Shown here: piece by piece, positions 33,813 to 42,748 of the stretch
Layout of the letters: every line of letters starts with the position of its first letter
How positions within the stretch are numbered: position 1 is the stretch's first letter
Assembly (NCBI GenBank): GCA_012103325.1
Contig: WLWY01000007.1
Location: 186,001 to 250,000, forward strand
Origin: Alphaproteobacteria bacterium
Lineage (GTDB): Bacteria > Pseudomonadota > Alphaproteobacteria > UBA8366 > GCA-2717185
Direction of reading: 5' to 3'
DNA: 64,000 nucleotides
The notes under the pieces: model-generated
Databases searched by the model: none
What the model was told of the DNA's origin: nothing
Seen by the model: only the letters and a program-made list of their open reading frames with translations
Translations under genes and position numbers: made by a program

Positions 33813-34970
33813 TTATCGATTGGCGTGTCCCGTGCCCGCGATCAGCGGGACAGTGGTTGCGACGAGCGCGACGCTTGTAATGACCAGCGCAGCTGTAAAA
33901 CTTTGCATAGCGTCGTAGATCGCGCTGCCGAAGAGGGGGCCGATCATCTGACCTGCCGCGAACGCTGCCGTCATCGCCGCGATATGGCGTACGACATCGT
34001 CCGCCGGGGCGATGCGGTGCGCTTCCTTCATGCCTGCCATGGTGATGATCATGAACGTGCCGCCGACGCAGAGCCCCGCGACGTTGATCATGACGATGTT
34101 CGGGTAGAGCGTGGGCAGCAACAGTCCTGCCGCCATGATGAATTGGCTGACGATCCAGATTTGCTGGGTCGTGAACCGGCGCTCGAGTCGTGCCGCCAAA
34201 AGGGTTGAGGCGAAAGCGGCAATGCCGAAGACCGGCCAGCTCCAGCCAAAGACGATCGGCGACTCGATAATTTCCCGCGCCATGACGGGCAGATACGTCG
34301 CGGGAATAATGTAGCCGAGCCCCGCTGTGCCATACGCGATGACCATGCGCCAGTGCAAGGAGCTACGTTGCGTTTCTCCGTTGCCGGATTGGCGGCGGGA
34401 GCCCGGGATTTCATTTCCCATGTTCACGCAAAGCGCGACGACCAGGATTAGGGAACCGGCGCCGAGTATCTGCCAGGCGAGCGCACTGTTGATGTTCTCC
34501 ACCATAAAAATCAGGGTCGCCAATCCTGCCGCCGCGATTCCCGCACCAACGCCGGCGAACACCCAGCCCTGCTTTTCCGTCGCGCCGGCCGCTGCGAGAT
34601 GTTTGACGTAGTAATTACTGACCAGGACCAGAGTGAAGGCGCTGCAGACGCCGCATAGCCAGCGAAAGAACAGCCAGGCTGGAAAATTCTCCGTCAGACC
34701 CATGCCCAACGTGCCGATGCCGATCGCGATGAGAGAGAGCCGCAGAGCGGCTTTCGGCGAGCCGGGGAGCTTGGCGGCAAACAGGGCGCCCAGCAAATAG
34801 CCGAGAAAATGAACCGAGGCGAGAAGGCCACCGTTGCTGACCGACGCCAGACCGTCGTCCTGCATCAACGGAAGCAGAGGGGTGAAGGCGAACCGCCCGA
34901 TACCCATCGCGACGGCGAGCGCCAGAAGGCCGACCAGCGAGATCCGGAATAGGGATGGCTGTGCGGGCAT
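33813..34970 (-). CDS. YbfB/YjiJ-family MFS transporter
   Basis: A 385-residue, 12-helix inner-membrane protein. The opening LLALAVAMGIGRFAFTPLLP, then DGLASVSNGGLLASVHFLGY, is diagnostic for the YbfB/YjiJ family of MFS proteins (GRFxxTPxLPxM motif). Members are of unknown substrate, some linked to arabinose or drug efflux. It converges on the ATL gene, 8 bp from its end. Confidence 0.92.
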   Translation of the reverse strand: MPAQPSLFRISLVGLLALAVAMGIGRFAFTPLLPLMQDDGLASVSNGGLLASVHFLGYLLGALFAAKLPGSPKAALRLSLIAIGIGTLGMGLTENFPAWLFFRWLCGVCSAFTLVLVSNYYVKHLAAAGATEKQGWVFAGVGAGIAAAGLATLIFMVENINSALAWQILGAGSLILVVALCVNMGNEIPGSRRQSGNGETQRSSLHWRMVIAYGTAGLGYIIPATYLPVMAREIIESPIVFGWSWPVFGIAAFASTLLAARLERRFTTQQIWIVSQFIMAAGLLLPTLYPNIVMINVAGLCVGGTFMIITMAGMKEAHRIAPADDVVRHIAAMTAAFAAGQMIGPLFGSAIYDAMQSFTAALVITSVALVATTVPLIAGTGHANR

Positions 34971-35165
34971 GATGATGTTGTGCTTCCCGATTTGAGATGA
35001 TGCTCCGAACTTAGCGGATAAAAGCCATTAAAAAAAATGAATATAAATGATCGCAATATTCAAAATTTACGATGGTTCCGAGGGCGCTTTGGGAATGCCG
35101 GTGCGGTCTGGCATGATGATCGCCAGGAGTTCTATGCAGCAGAGAGTCTTGATTTGGAGGGTTGG

Positions 35166-35969
35166 ATGTTGAATGCGGATGAAGTCGCCGAGTTGGTGCA
35201 TTACGAGCGCGAGGGCAACGTTGTCACGCTCACCTTGAACCGGCCGGAGAAGCTGAACGCATTCAGTGATGAGCTGGTCATGGCGCTTGGCGAGCGGTTG
35301 CGGCAGTTCGATGCGGAACAGGATGCGCACCTCGCGATCATCACCGGCAACGGACGGGCCTTCTCAACCGGGGCCGATGTGCATCAGCGGCAGTTGCGGT
35401 CGCGCGAAGAGTTCGAGCGGCTAGGCGGGCCGCAGGGCCTTGGCGCCAATTCGGGTGACCTATTGGTAAAGTCTGTGAACTGGAAGCCGGTGATCGCGTC
35501 GGCGCATGGCTATGTCATGGGGCTGGCCGTCGGCATCGTTCTGGAGTGTGACCTGATCGTTGCGGAGGAGGGCACGCAGTTCCAGATCACCGAAACGTCG
35601 CGCGGCCTTGGCGCTCCGAAATACTGGGGCCTCATGCATTACCGGCAGGCCGGTGCATTCGGCACGGAGATGGCACTGACGGGCCGGTTCTTCTCCGCCG
35701 AAGAGGCGCTGGAAGCTGGCGTCATCAATCGGGTCGCGCCGAAAGGAAAGCATATGGATGTAGCGCGGGAACTCGCGGCCGAGGTGTGCAAGAACCCGCC
35801 GCTTAGCGTGCGGGCGACAGTTCGCTCCCGCCGCTGGTACATGAACAAGTTCAGCCAGGAGACCATGATGCATTCCGCGCCGCTCAAGCTGTACCTGACT
35901 GAGGACTTTCACGAAGCAGCGAGCGCCTTCGCGGAAAAACGAAAACCGAAGCCATTCAATGGGCGGTAA
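35166..35969 (+). CDS. enoyl-CoA hydratase/isomerase family protein
   Basis: A 267-residue crotonase. Oxyanion-hole segments AFSTGADVHQRQ and GYVMGLAVGIVLECDLIVA are present; one active-site-type glutamate is retained in FQITETSRGL, the other position is changed (GIVLEC). This pattern is often seen in CoA-ring or isomerase-type members. The ATG at 35166 has GGAGGGTTGG upstream; a longer in-frame extension to 35037 looks non-coding. It is first in a compact run with 35982, 36395 and 36727. Confidence 0.88.
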   Translation: MLNADEVAELVHYEREGNVVTLTLNRPEKLNAFSDELVMALGERLRQFDAEQDAHLAIITGNGRAFSTGADVHQRQLRSREEFERLGGPQGLGANSGDLLVKSVNWKPVIASAHGYVMGLAVGIVLECDLIVAEEGTQFQITETSRGLGAPKYWGLMHYRQAGAFGTEMALTGRFFSAEEALEAGVINRVAPKGKHMDVARELAAEVCKNPPLSVRATVRSRRWYMNKFSQETMMHSAPLKLYLTEDFHEAASAFAEKRKPKPFNGR

Positions 35970-35981
35970 TAGGAGGGCAGC

Positions 35982-36398
35982 ATGTTTATATCCGTTGTCG
36001 AGATCGAACTCCCATCCGATGTTGATCTGGATGCTCTAAAGGACGGCTTCCATGTGACGGCACCACGATACGCGGAAGTCCCCGGGTTGTTGCAAAAATA
36101 CTACTGCAACGGAGCGGAAGATCAGGTGACTGGCGGGGTGTTCGTATGGGATAGCCTCGAGGCGGCGAAAGCCGGACATGCGGATCCGGATTGGCGGCAG
36201 CTCATAAATGACAAATACGGAACGGAACCCCGCGTGACCTACTTCGAGGTTCCGGTCGTCGTCGACAATGTGATGCAGAAAATCCTATCCGGCGAAGATT
36301 ATTTGCAAGCGGTTGGCGCACATAAAGTGCGAAACCCATCCAGCCGGAATACGAAACAACCCCGAGAATCGATTGCTAAAATTGGAGAAATTGCATGA
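35982..36398 (+). CDS. small protein of unknown function, monooxygenase-like barrel suspected
   Basis: A 138-residue soluble protein starting MFISVVEIELPSD. Its centre (VPGLLQKYYCNGAEDQVTGG) with VFVWDSLEAAKAGHADPDW resembles the small dimeric alpha/beta barrel (YdhR/ABM-like) proteins, but residues after about 105 are not similar to anything I recognise. It lies 12 bp after the crotonase and its stop overlaps the next ATG (ATGA), so it is translated with the monooxygenase gene. GGAGG ribosome site. Confidence 0.7.
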   Translation: MFISVVEIELPSDVDLDALKDGFHVTAPRYAEVPGLLQKYYCNGAEDQVTGGVFVWDSLEAAKAGHADPDWRQLINDKYGTEPRVTYFEVPVVVDNVMQKILSGEDYLQAVGAHKVRNPSSRNTKQPRESIAKIGEIA

Positions 36399-36712
36399 TC
36401 GCGAAATGGGTGAAGGTCCGGGTGAAGCCGGATATGCGGCAGAAGTTCCTGGAGGCCATCGAAGTCGATGCGCTGGGCTCCGAGCGCGACGAGCCCGGCT
36501 GTGTCCGCTTCAACGTGCTGCAGGATGCCGAGGACGATAACGTCTATTATTTCTACGAAGTCTATAAAGATGAAGCCGCTGTCGAGGCGCACCGGGCCGC
36601 ACCGCATTATGCGGTGTGGAAGGCGGCGGCGGACACCTTGGACGGGCCGACCGAGCGGATCGAATGCCAGTCGGTTTTCCCTTCCGCTCCGACTTATTGG
36701 ACTGGTGAGTAG
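36395..36712 (+). CDS. antibiotic biosynthesis monooxygenase (ABM) domain protein
   Basis: A 105-residue protein of the ABM/YgiN type: RVKPDMRQKFLEAIEVDALG, EPGCVRFNVLQDAEDDNVYY, FYEVYKDEAAVEAHRAA. Homologues are dimeric and include cofactor-free quinol monooxygenases. It overlaps the preceding gene by 4 bp and precedes a quinone oxidoreductase-like gene by 14 bp. The neighbourhood supports a role in quinol/quinone or aromatic oxidation. Confidence 0.9.
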   Translation: MIAKWVKVRVKPDMRQKFLEAIEVDALGSERDEPGCVRFNVLQDAEDDNVYYFYEVYKDEAAVEAHRAAPHYAVWKAAADTLDGPTERIECQSVFPSAPTYWTGE

Positions 36713-36726
36713 CCGGAGGCAGATCC

Positions 36727-37701
36727 ATGCGCGCGATTGTCTGTGAAAAACTTGGGTTGCCGTCGGATCTCGTGCTGCGCGATATGCCGGATCCACCGGA
36801 TCCGGGACCGGATGAAATCAAGGTCGCGGTCGCCGCGCGGGGCGTTCAGTTCGTCGATGTTCTGATGATCGCGGGGGAGTATCAGACCAAACCGCCGCTA
36901 CCCTTCATTCCGGGCGGCGAGGGGGCGGGGACGGTCGTTGCGGTTGGATCGAACGTATCGGACTTTGCGATTGGCGACCGAGTGATGACGCGTCATCCAC
37001 CAGGCGCCTATGCTGAGATGGCGACGATCCCGGCTGAGGCAGCGTTGCATGTACCGGACAATCTAAGCCTGGAGCAGGCAGCAGGATTCCGGTCTGCTTA
37101 CACGACGGCCTATCACGCGCTGGTCCAGAAGGCTCGTATTCAGCCGGATGAGGTCTTGCTGGTGCACGGAGCGGCGGGCGGTATCGGGCTCGCCGCAGTG
37201 CAGGTCGGCAAGATTTTAGGCGCGACGATTATTGCCACATCGGGAAGCGATGAAAAACTTGCGGTCGTAAAGGAAAACGGTGCCGACCATACGATCAACT
37301 ATTCAGGCGGATTTCGCGACCGGGTCAAAGAATTGACCGACGGACGCGGTGCGGACGTGATCTATGACCCGATTGGGGCGGATGTCTTCGACGAATCCAT
37401 GCGTTGTATGAACTGGGGTGCGCGGATCCTAATCCTCGGTTTTGTCGGCGGTAGGGCTGCGTTGGCCAAAACCAACCATTTGCTCATCAAAGGCGCCTCG
37501 GCGGTCGGTGTCCGCCTCGGCGGCTTTAACGATTTCGAGCCCGAAACGGCTGCGGACAATTTGCAGGTGCTGACGGAATGGGCCGCGGCGGGCAAGATCG
37601 CGCCGCATGTCTCCCATATCTTCCCGCTGGAGCAGGCGGCCGAGGCGCTGCAAACGGTTATCGACCGTAAAGTCGTCGGCAAATGCGTCCTGACGAATTG
37701 A
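36727..37701 (+). CDS. NADPH:quinone oxidoreductase family (zinc-independent MDR)
   Basis: A 324-residue medium-chain reductase. The N-terminal GroES-like domain has GGEGAGTVVAVG; the Rossmann domain has LLVHGAAGGIGLAAVQVGKI and a later ELTDGRGADVIYDPIG. The catalytic zinc ligands of alcohol dehydrogenases are absent, typical of quinone oxidoreductase (QOR) and enoyl reductase members. NADPH preference is expected from the fold. It ends the 35166-37701 operon. Confidence 0.93.
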   Translation: MRAIVCEKLGLPSDLVLRDMPDPPDPGPDEIKVAVAARGVQFVDVLMIAGEYQTKPPLPFIPGGEGAGTVVAVGSNVSDFAIGDRVMTRHPPGAYAEMATIPAEAALHVPDNLSLEQAAGFRSAYTTAYHALVQKARIQPDEVLLVHGAAGGIGLAAVQVGKILGATIIATSGSDEKLAVVKENGADHTINYSGGFRDRVKELTDGRGADVIYDPIGADVFDESMRCMNWGARILILGFVGGRAALAKTNHLLIKGASAVGVRLGGFNDFEPETAADNLQVLTEWAAAGKIAPHVSHIFPLEQAAEALQTVIDRKVVGKCVLTN

Positions 37702-37717
37702 ATTGGATGCGGAGCGC

Positions 37718-38020
37718 TTAAGAAGCGGTCAGCGCGATCATCCAGAGCACAGTGCCGAACCGGGCCCAATCGACCCATTGACGCGGTCCCGCATAGCGTC
37801 CAGCACTGCGCCAGACGGCGACGACGATTAAAATATTGTAGGGAATCGGCAGCAGGAAAGCGGCGGTCAGGATAGGAATGCCTGCATCGCTCGTTATTAG
37901 GAACATGAACAGCATGCTCGTCGCCGCATTCAGCAACAGGCCATACAGCATGGCGAAATGCCAGAATGCGATGTCCAGCGGGACATGGCCCCGCCACAAC
38001 GCTTCGATCCGTTCCATCAT
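37718..38020 (-). CDS. small membrane protein, function unknown
   Basis: A 100-residue protein with three hydrophobic segments (FWHFAMLYGLLLNAATSML, ILTAAFLLPIPYNILIVVAV, FGTVLWMIALTAS) and an Arg-rich loop GRYAGPRQWVDWAR. The start at 38020 (ATGATG, GGGGAAG upstream) is favoured over in-frame codons at 38131 or 38065 because the extra N-terminus is unlike the rest. No family recognised. Confidence 0.65.
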   Translation of the reverse strand: MMERIEALWRGHVPLDIAFWHFAMLYGLLLNAATSMLFMFLITSDAGIPILTAAFLLPIPYNILIVVAVWRSAGRYAGPRQWVDWARFGTVLWMIALTAS

Positions 38021-38331
38021 GGAGAGACTTCCCCGAAACACCCCATTCCGCCCCAAATGGCCCATGTTCGGTGAAAGGTCAAGAGGAGGTAGAATCTCCG
38101 GGCGTTCGGTCTGGAGTGTGAGCTTCGGCACAGCGCCGCAGAAACGGTCCGGGTATAAGGTTAACCGCCGCGCGAAAATACCGGTGAAATTGTTTTGACA
38201 AAGAACGTGGGATAACCCGAAGGAAAGTGCTCGTCTTTCGCAGGTTCATACCTCGCGGCAGGCGGCGTTTTGCGCTATGATAGCGATTGCAAGTGGGAGG
38301 CCATGGGTAGCGCTTCCAAGGAGGTGCGCAA
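38021..38331. other. intergenic region, 311 bp
   Basis: Divergent gap between the small membrane protein and the SH3-like/M48 operon. I find no gene here. It contains a TTGACA at 38195-38200 but no well-spaced -10, and a TATGAT at 38276-38281 without a good -35. The AAGGAGG ribosome site of the next gene lies at its right end. Promoters are presumably inside but I cannot place them. Confidence 0.5.
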
Positions 38332-38703
38332 ATGCGTATCATGTGGTATTTATATCTAATTTTCAGTATCTTCCTCGTCTTTCCTGGCACGGAGTCTCAG
38401 GCGACGGGTGGCACGGTTGTCGGTCTGTCCGCTGACGTCGACGAGCTCGAACTCTATAAATCGCCCAAGGACGAGGATCCGGCCCATGTGTTGGGGGCGG
38501 GCGACCTGTCCTTTCCGGCTGCGATTCTGGGTGTGTCGAAAAACGGCATGTTCAAGATTAAGCAGAAGGGCGCGGCGTATTGGGTGATCTCGGACGATGT
38601 GAAATCTGACGTGACGCGCAAGGTCGATACGGCATGCGACCCGAAAATGGCCGGAACGGTGGTTGCGCACGGCAAGCGCGGTGCCGGGGAGGGATGTAAA
38701 TGA
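38332..38703 (+). CDS. secreted SH3-like small protein
   Basis: A 123-residue protein with a signal peptide (YLYLIFSIFLVFPGTESQA, residues 6-24). The mature part begins with a segment resembling a bacterial SH3/GW fold (VVGLSADVDELELYKSP, GVSKNGMFKIKQKGAAYWV, ISDDVKSD), and a Cys near the end. Such folds bind peptidoglycan or protein partners. An ideal AAGGAGG site precedes the ATG. Its stop overlaps the start of the M48 protease (ATGA at 38700-38703), so the two proteins are co-translated and probably work together in the periplasm. Confidence 0.75.
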   Translation: MRIMWYLYLIFSIFLVFPGTESQATGGTVVGLSADVDELELYKSPKDEDPAHVLGAGDLSFPAAILGVSKNGMFKIKQKGAAYWVISDDVKSDVTRKVDTACDPKMAGTVVAHGKRGAGEGCK

Positions 38704-40349
38704 AACGTCTTCTGTTCGCCGCCAGTGCGGTGTGTTGCCTAGCGCTCGCGCACCAGGCTGCTGCGCAAAGCGCTATCGATAGTCTTGATACCACCTATCT
38801 CAATCAGATGATTGAGGCAGATGCCGACCGGGATAGCTGTGGCGGCAATGGCCGGACAAGCCTGCTGAACGCTTCGGTCGAGCAGGGGCTCGGCGTCGTA
38901 TCGAACAAGGCGCTCTCTGGCTATCTCGACGGCATCATGCGCAAGCTCCTCGCGGCGTCGCCGCATACCGATTGCAGTGTTACCGTCTATGTAACGCCGC
39001 ATGATGCTGCGCAGGCGGTGGCGCTGGCGGATGGTGGGGTTCTGGTCGCGATTGGGTTCCTGCGGAATCTGAAGAATGAGGACGAAGTCGCGGCCCTTTT
39101 GGCGCACGAGTTGTCTCATATCCTGCGGGATCATCATTCCACAGACGCCTTTGCCGAATCGCAGGACGGGTTCCTCAAGGGACTGGAAACCGCGAACGCG
39201 TCCGACGGCATGTTGTTGGGCCTCGTCGATCCCAATCTGCAGCAGGCGGCGGACGCGGCCGTATCGGTCGGCGACGCGATGTACAACATCAGCGAGAGCA
39301 TGATCGCACCGGCCTGGACGGTGAAACAGGAAGATGAAGCCGATCTGCTGGGGACCGATTTGCTGGTCGCGGCCGGCTACAATCCGCGCGCCATGGCGGC
39401 CGTGATGGATATCATCGAAGCGCAGGAGGAGAACGCCGCCGCGGTCGAGACGCAGCGCGATGAACTATACAAGCAGCGCGTCCAGGGGACGCTGGTCAGC
39501 GCTTTTGTCGAGACCGATGCGAACAATATCTCCTCGATTGTTGGCGCGCTGGCGAATGTGACGTCGGCGTTGGTTTCGGGGTCGGATAAGAAAACCCATC
39601 GTCCGGCAGCAGAGCGAAAAACGAGCGTCAACGCCTACATCAAGAAGTTTCATCGCAAGCATCGCCGCCGTGCTTACAAGGACGAAGCGTGGACCGCACA
39701 ATTGAATGCGGGAGACAGCGGCACGATGTTCGCGCGGTACCGCAAGGCCGCTACGGCGCGCCGCGTCGTGTTTACCGGTGGCGATTTGAACGCGGCGGTA
39801 CGCGACGTGAATGCCAGCGTCGCCGGTGCGTTCTCCAGTCACTCCTATCCGCGCATCGCGCAGTCGGAAGTCCGACTCAAGAAAGGTGACCGCAACGCTG
39901 CGATTGCGAGCCTGGAAAAGGTGATGAAGCGCCCCGAAGCGCCGTGGCAGGTTTATCGCAGCTACATTGACCTGCAGCTTGGTGCGGGAAACAAGCGCGA
40001 GGCGTATCAAGCGTTGCTGACGGCAGATGAAAAGTTTGGCGAACCGATCGGGATCGCGCCCTATGCGATCGAAGTTTCTCGAACGCTCAAGGACCCCGAA
40101 ATGGTCTCGCTTTATATGGAACGCTGCAAGGCGAGCGGCTCCAGGGAGCATATCAAGATTTGCGAGAACGCCGCCGGGGTGAAGTCGGGCGGCGGATCGT
40201 CTGGCGGTAGCGGAATCGGCGGGTTTTTGGGCGGGATTATCGGCGGAAGTTCGTCCGGCTCTTCCTCGGGTAGCGGCTTTTCCTTGCCCTTCGGCGGTTC
40301 GAGTTCTGGCTCAAGCTCTGACTCGGAAAATTCAGATAATAACGATTAG
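38700..40349 (+). CDS. secreted M48-family metalloprotease with Gly/Ser-rich tail
   Basis: A 549-residue protein: signal peptide (1-22, ALAHQAAAQ), M48 catalytic domain with HELSH (136-140) in LLAHELSHILRDHH and a downstream EDEADLLGTDLLVAAGYNP giving the third zinc ligand. Residues 310-330 are Lys/Arg-rich (KKFHRKHRRRAYK). The last 50 residues are a Gly/Ser repeat region (GGSSGGSGIGGFLGG). M48 members of this sort (LoiP/BepA-like) handle periplasmic or outer-membrane protein quality control. It converges on the cyclase gene, 6 bp away. Confidence 0.93.
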   Translation: MKRLLFAASAVCCLALAHQAAAQSAIDSLDTTYLNQMIEADADRDSCGGNGRTSLLNASVEQGLGVVSNKALSGYLDGIMRKLLAASPHTDCSVTVYVTPHDAAQAVALADGGVLVAIGFLRNLKNEDEVAALLAHELSHILRDHHSTDAFAESQDGFLKGLETANASDGMLLGLVDPNLQQAADAAVSVGDAMYNISESMIAPAWTVKQEDEADLLGTDLLVAAGYNPRAMAAVMDIIEAQEENAAAVETQRDELYKQRVQGTLVSAFVETDANNISSIVGALANVTSALVSGSDKKTHRPAAERKTSVNAYIKKFHRKHRRRAYKDEAWTAQLNAGDSGTMFARYRKAATARRVVFTGGDLNAAVRDVNASVAGAFSSHSYPRIAQSEVRLKKGDRNAAIASLEKVMKRPEAPWQVYRSYIDLQLGAGNKREAYQALLTADEKFGEPIGIAPYAIEVSRTLKDPEMVSLYMERCKASGSREHIKICENAAGVKSGGGSSGGSGIGGFLGGIIGGSSSGSSSGSGFSLPFGGSSSGSSSDSENSDNND

Positions 40350-40355
40350 TCTGAT

Positions 40356-42593
40356 TTATTTGGTTTCCGCGATGTAAATGCCCTCCCAATCTGTTGGCGG
40401 CGGCGATTGCTCGTAGTCGCTCAGCCGCTCTTCGTAGAGATCGTACAGCGCATCTAGTTTCCATTCTGCTAGCGCTAATGTTCGGCACTGTCGCGCAATG
40501 TCGCGTACCTTTGCCCATTGCTGGGCTCGGTAGGCTGACAGGAGATCTGCTTGTGCCTTGGCGAGGTCCTTGAACGTTGCACTGTCCCGCACCGCCAGGT
40601 CGCCGAGCAACGCGTAGACACGCACAGCAGCGGCTCTGCCTTTTACGGCGATCAGGTCGACTTCCAGCGCCGCAAAGTCGGGCGCCGCGGCGCGCGTGTT
40701 CTCACCAATCAGGATATCGACGCCATAAGTTTTCGATTGTCCTTCCAGGCGCGACGCCAGATTCACATCGTCGCCCAGCACCGAGTAGTCGAAGCGCTGT
40801 TCCGATCCCATATTGCCGACGACGCAGTTTCCCGTGTTCAGGCCGACGCCGGCTTTAATAGTGACGGGTTGGTTCGCGGCTTTTGCCGCAGCCGAGATCT
40901 CCGCGTTCAACTCCTTCAGGGACTCCTGCATCGCCAGCGCCGATTGGCAGGCATGGGCGGCGTGCGTTGGGTCGTCCAGGGGCGCGTTCCAGAACGCCAT
41001 GATGCAATCGCCCATATATTTGTCGATGGTGCCCATCCGGCTCATGATCTGGTCGGTCATCGGCGTCAGGAAGCGGTTGATCAGGCCCGTCAGGCCTTCC
41101 GGGTCTTGCCGGAATTGTTCGGAGATCGCGGTGAAGCCGCGGATGTCGCAAAACAGGAAGGTCATTTCGCGCCGTTCGCCGCCGAGCCGCAGCAAATCTG
41201 GATTCTCAGCGAGCTGTTCGACGACTGCCGGGGCCAGATAGCGCGCGAAGGCGCCGCGCACGGCGCTTCGCTCGCGCCGCAATTCCAGGACAAGCAGGAA
41301 CCGGTCGAGTGCGGCGGCACTCAACAGGGCCGCCGCCGGCACGACCGGGTCGAGCAGCAGGCGGTATTCCGAAAACGCGACCCAAGCGGCGGCCAGCAAG
41401 CCCAACGAAACGACAGCGGTGATGGCCCAAGGCGGAATCCGGGTCCAATTGAAATACACCGCTGCCAATAGCAGAACGCCCACGGCTAGGACTGCCGTCA
41501 GCTCGGCGGTGGGTCCCCATTCCGGTCGGTCGAGAAACGAGCCGGAGAGAATTTGCTCGACGAACTGCGCGTGCGTCTCCATCCCCGGCACCCATCGGTC
41601 GAGCGGCGTGAGGCGTAAATCATTGAGTCCTTCGGCGCCAGTACCGACGATGATCAGGGCATCTTTAAGCTGCGCCTTGGGAGCAGAGCCGGATAGGACG
41701 TCGGCCGCGGAAACATACCGCGCTGGGTTCGTACCGCCGTCATAGAGGCGCATCTGGCCGTGCCGGTCCGTTGGAATCTCGGTCTGCCCGACGATGATCG
41801 ATTTAAAGCCAGGTCGCCGGGTCGATGCCCTGATCTTTTCGCCCGTCGCAACGTGGACGAGGGCGAGGGATAGAGCGGGCACGGTCCGCTTGCCGATCTT
41901 GAAGAGCAGCGGCGCTCGGCGGGTAATGCCGTCCGCGTCGACCCTGGGGTCGATCGATGCGTTTGCTGCCGCCTGTTTTTGCAGCGCGGGTAGGGCAGAA
42001 ACCGCACTGGGAAATTTGGACAGGTATCGCTGATCCTTGCGCCGCTCGAATTTGATACGGGGCAGACTCTCCAACTTGCGGCCGCCGTCCGGCAATGCCT
42101 CATCTTCGACACTTAGGCCGAGGACGACGGGAACTTTGGTCATGGCCGCCGCTAGAATCTCATCGTTATCTGGCTGCGCGGAAAGCGTTCGGGCGTCCAG
42201 CGGTGGTTGATACCCCGGCACGTCGCGTTGCAGCCCTTCGAAAACGCGGCGCAAGGTGGTTCGGTCCGGTTCCGCGAAAATAACGTCGAATGCGATCGCG
42301 CGGACGCCATAGCCGTCCAAGGCGTCGATCAGCCGGGCGATCCGCGCGCGCGGCCAGGGCCATTGCCCGTGCGCAGCAAGGCTTGCCTCGTCGATATCGA
42401 CTATGCGGACCTTCAAATCGGAGTCATAGGCGCGCGGCTTCGCCCGGACCATCTCGTCCCAGACCCATTCGCGCAGCAGCAGGATCGTCTGCGGTTCGAA
42501 CCAGGTGAGGCACCCGCCAATCGCGACAAGCGCCGCCACGATACCCAATCGCGGGGCCTTGCTCCGAAAGACGCTAAGGTGCTGGCGCATCAT
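40356..42593 (-). CDS. CHASE2-domain adenylate/guanylate cyclase
   Basis: A 745-residue membrane sensor. A first helix (IVAALVAIGGCLTWF) is followed by an extracytoplasmic CHASE2 domain (VRIVDIDEASLAAHGQWPWP; AIAFDVIFAEPDRT), three or four membrane helices around residues 340-430, and a C-terminal class III cyclase domain. The latter has FLFCDIRGFTAISEQF (metal Asp), GTIDKYMGDCIMAFW (second metal Asp, substrate Lys) and FDYSVLGDDVNLASRLEG. It should make cAMP (or cGMP) in response to a periplasmic cue. The start is the ATG at 42593 or 42590. Divergent from the aminotransferase. Confidence 0.93.
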   Translation of the reverse strand: MMRQHLSVFRSKAPRLGIVAALVAIGGCLTWFEPQTILLLREWVWDEMVRAKPRAYDSDLKVRIVDIDEASLAAHGQWPWPRARIARLIDALDGYGVRAIAFDVIFAEPDRTTLRRVFEGLQRDVPGYQPPLDARTLSAQPDNDEILAAAMTKVPVVLGLSVEDEALPDGGRKLESLPRIKFERRKDQRYLSKFPSAVSALPALQKQAAANASIDPRVDADGITRRAPLLFKIGKRTVPALSLALVHVATGEKIRASTRRPGFKSIIVGQTEIPTDRHGQMRLYDGGTNPARYVSAADVLSGSAPKAQLKDALIIVGTGAEGLNDLRLTPLDRWVPGMETHAQFVEQILSGSFLDRPEWGPTAELTAVLAVGVLLLAAVYFNWTRIPPWAITAVVSLGLLAAAWVAFSEYRLLLDPVVPAAALLSAAALDRFLLVLELRRERSAVRGAFARYLAPAVVEQLAENPDLLRLGGERREMTFLFCDIRGFTAISEQFRQDPEGLTGLINRFLTPMTDQIMSRMGTIDKYMGDCIMAFWNAPLDDPTHAAHACQSALAMQESLKELNAEISAAAKAANQPVTIKAGVGLNTGNCVVGNMGSEQRFDYSVLGDDVNLASRLEGQSKTYGVDILIGENTRAAAPDFAALEVDLIAVKGRAAAVRVYALLGDLAVRDSATFKDLAKAQADLLSAYRAQQWAKVRDIARQCRTLALAEWKLDALYDLYEERLSDYEQSPPPTDWEGIYIAETK

Positions 42594-42748
42594 TCCCAAT
42601 CTTATGGGTGGGTTTGACTGGGGGCAACAACGTTGGAGGGTGCGGGGCCGCTCTGCTCTCCGATCTCGCATAGCATCGTCGAATTACCTCTGCTAGGGTT
42701 CCTCTGTAACGCGTATGCGGCGAATGCCACGAGAGGCGAGGGATTGAG

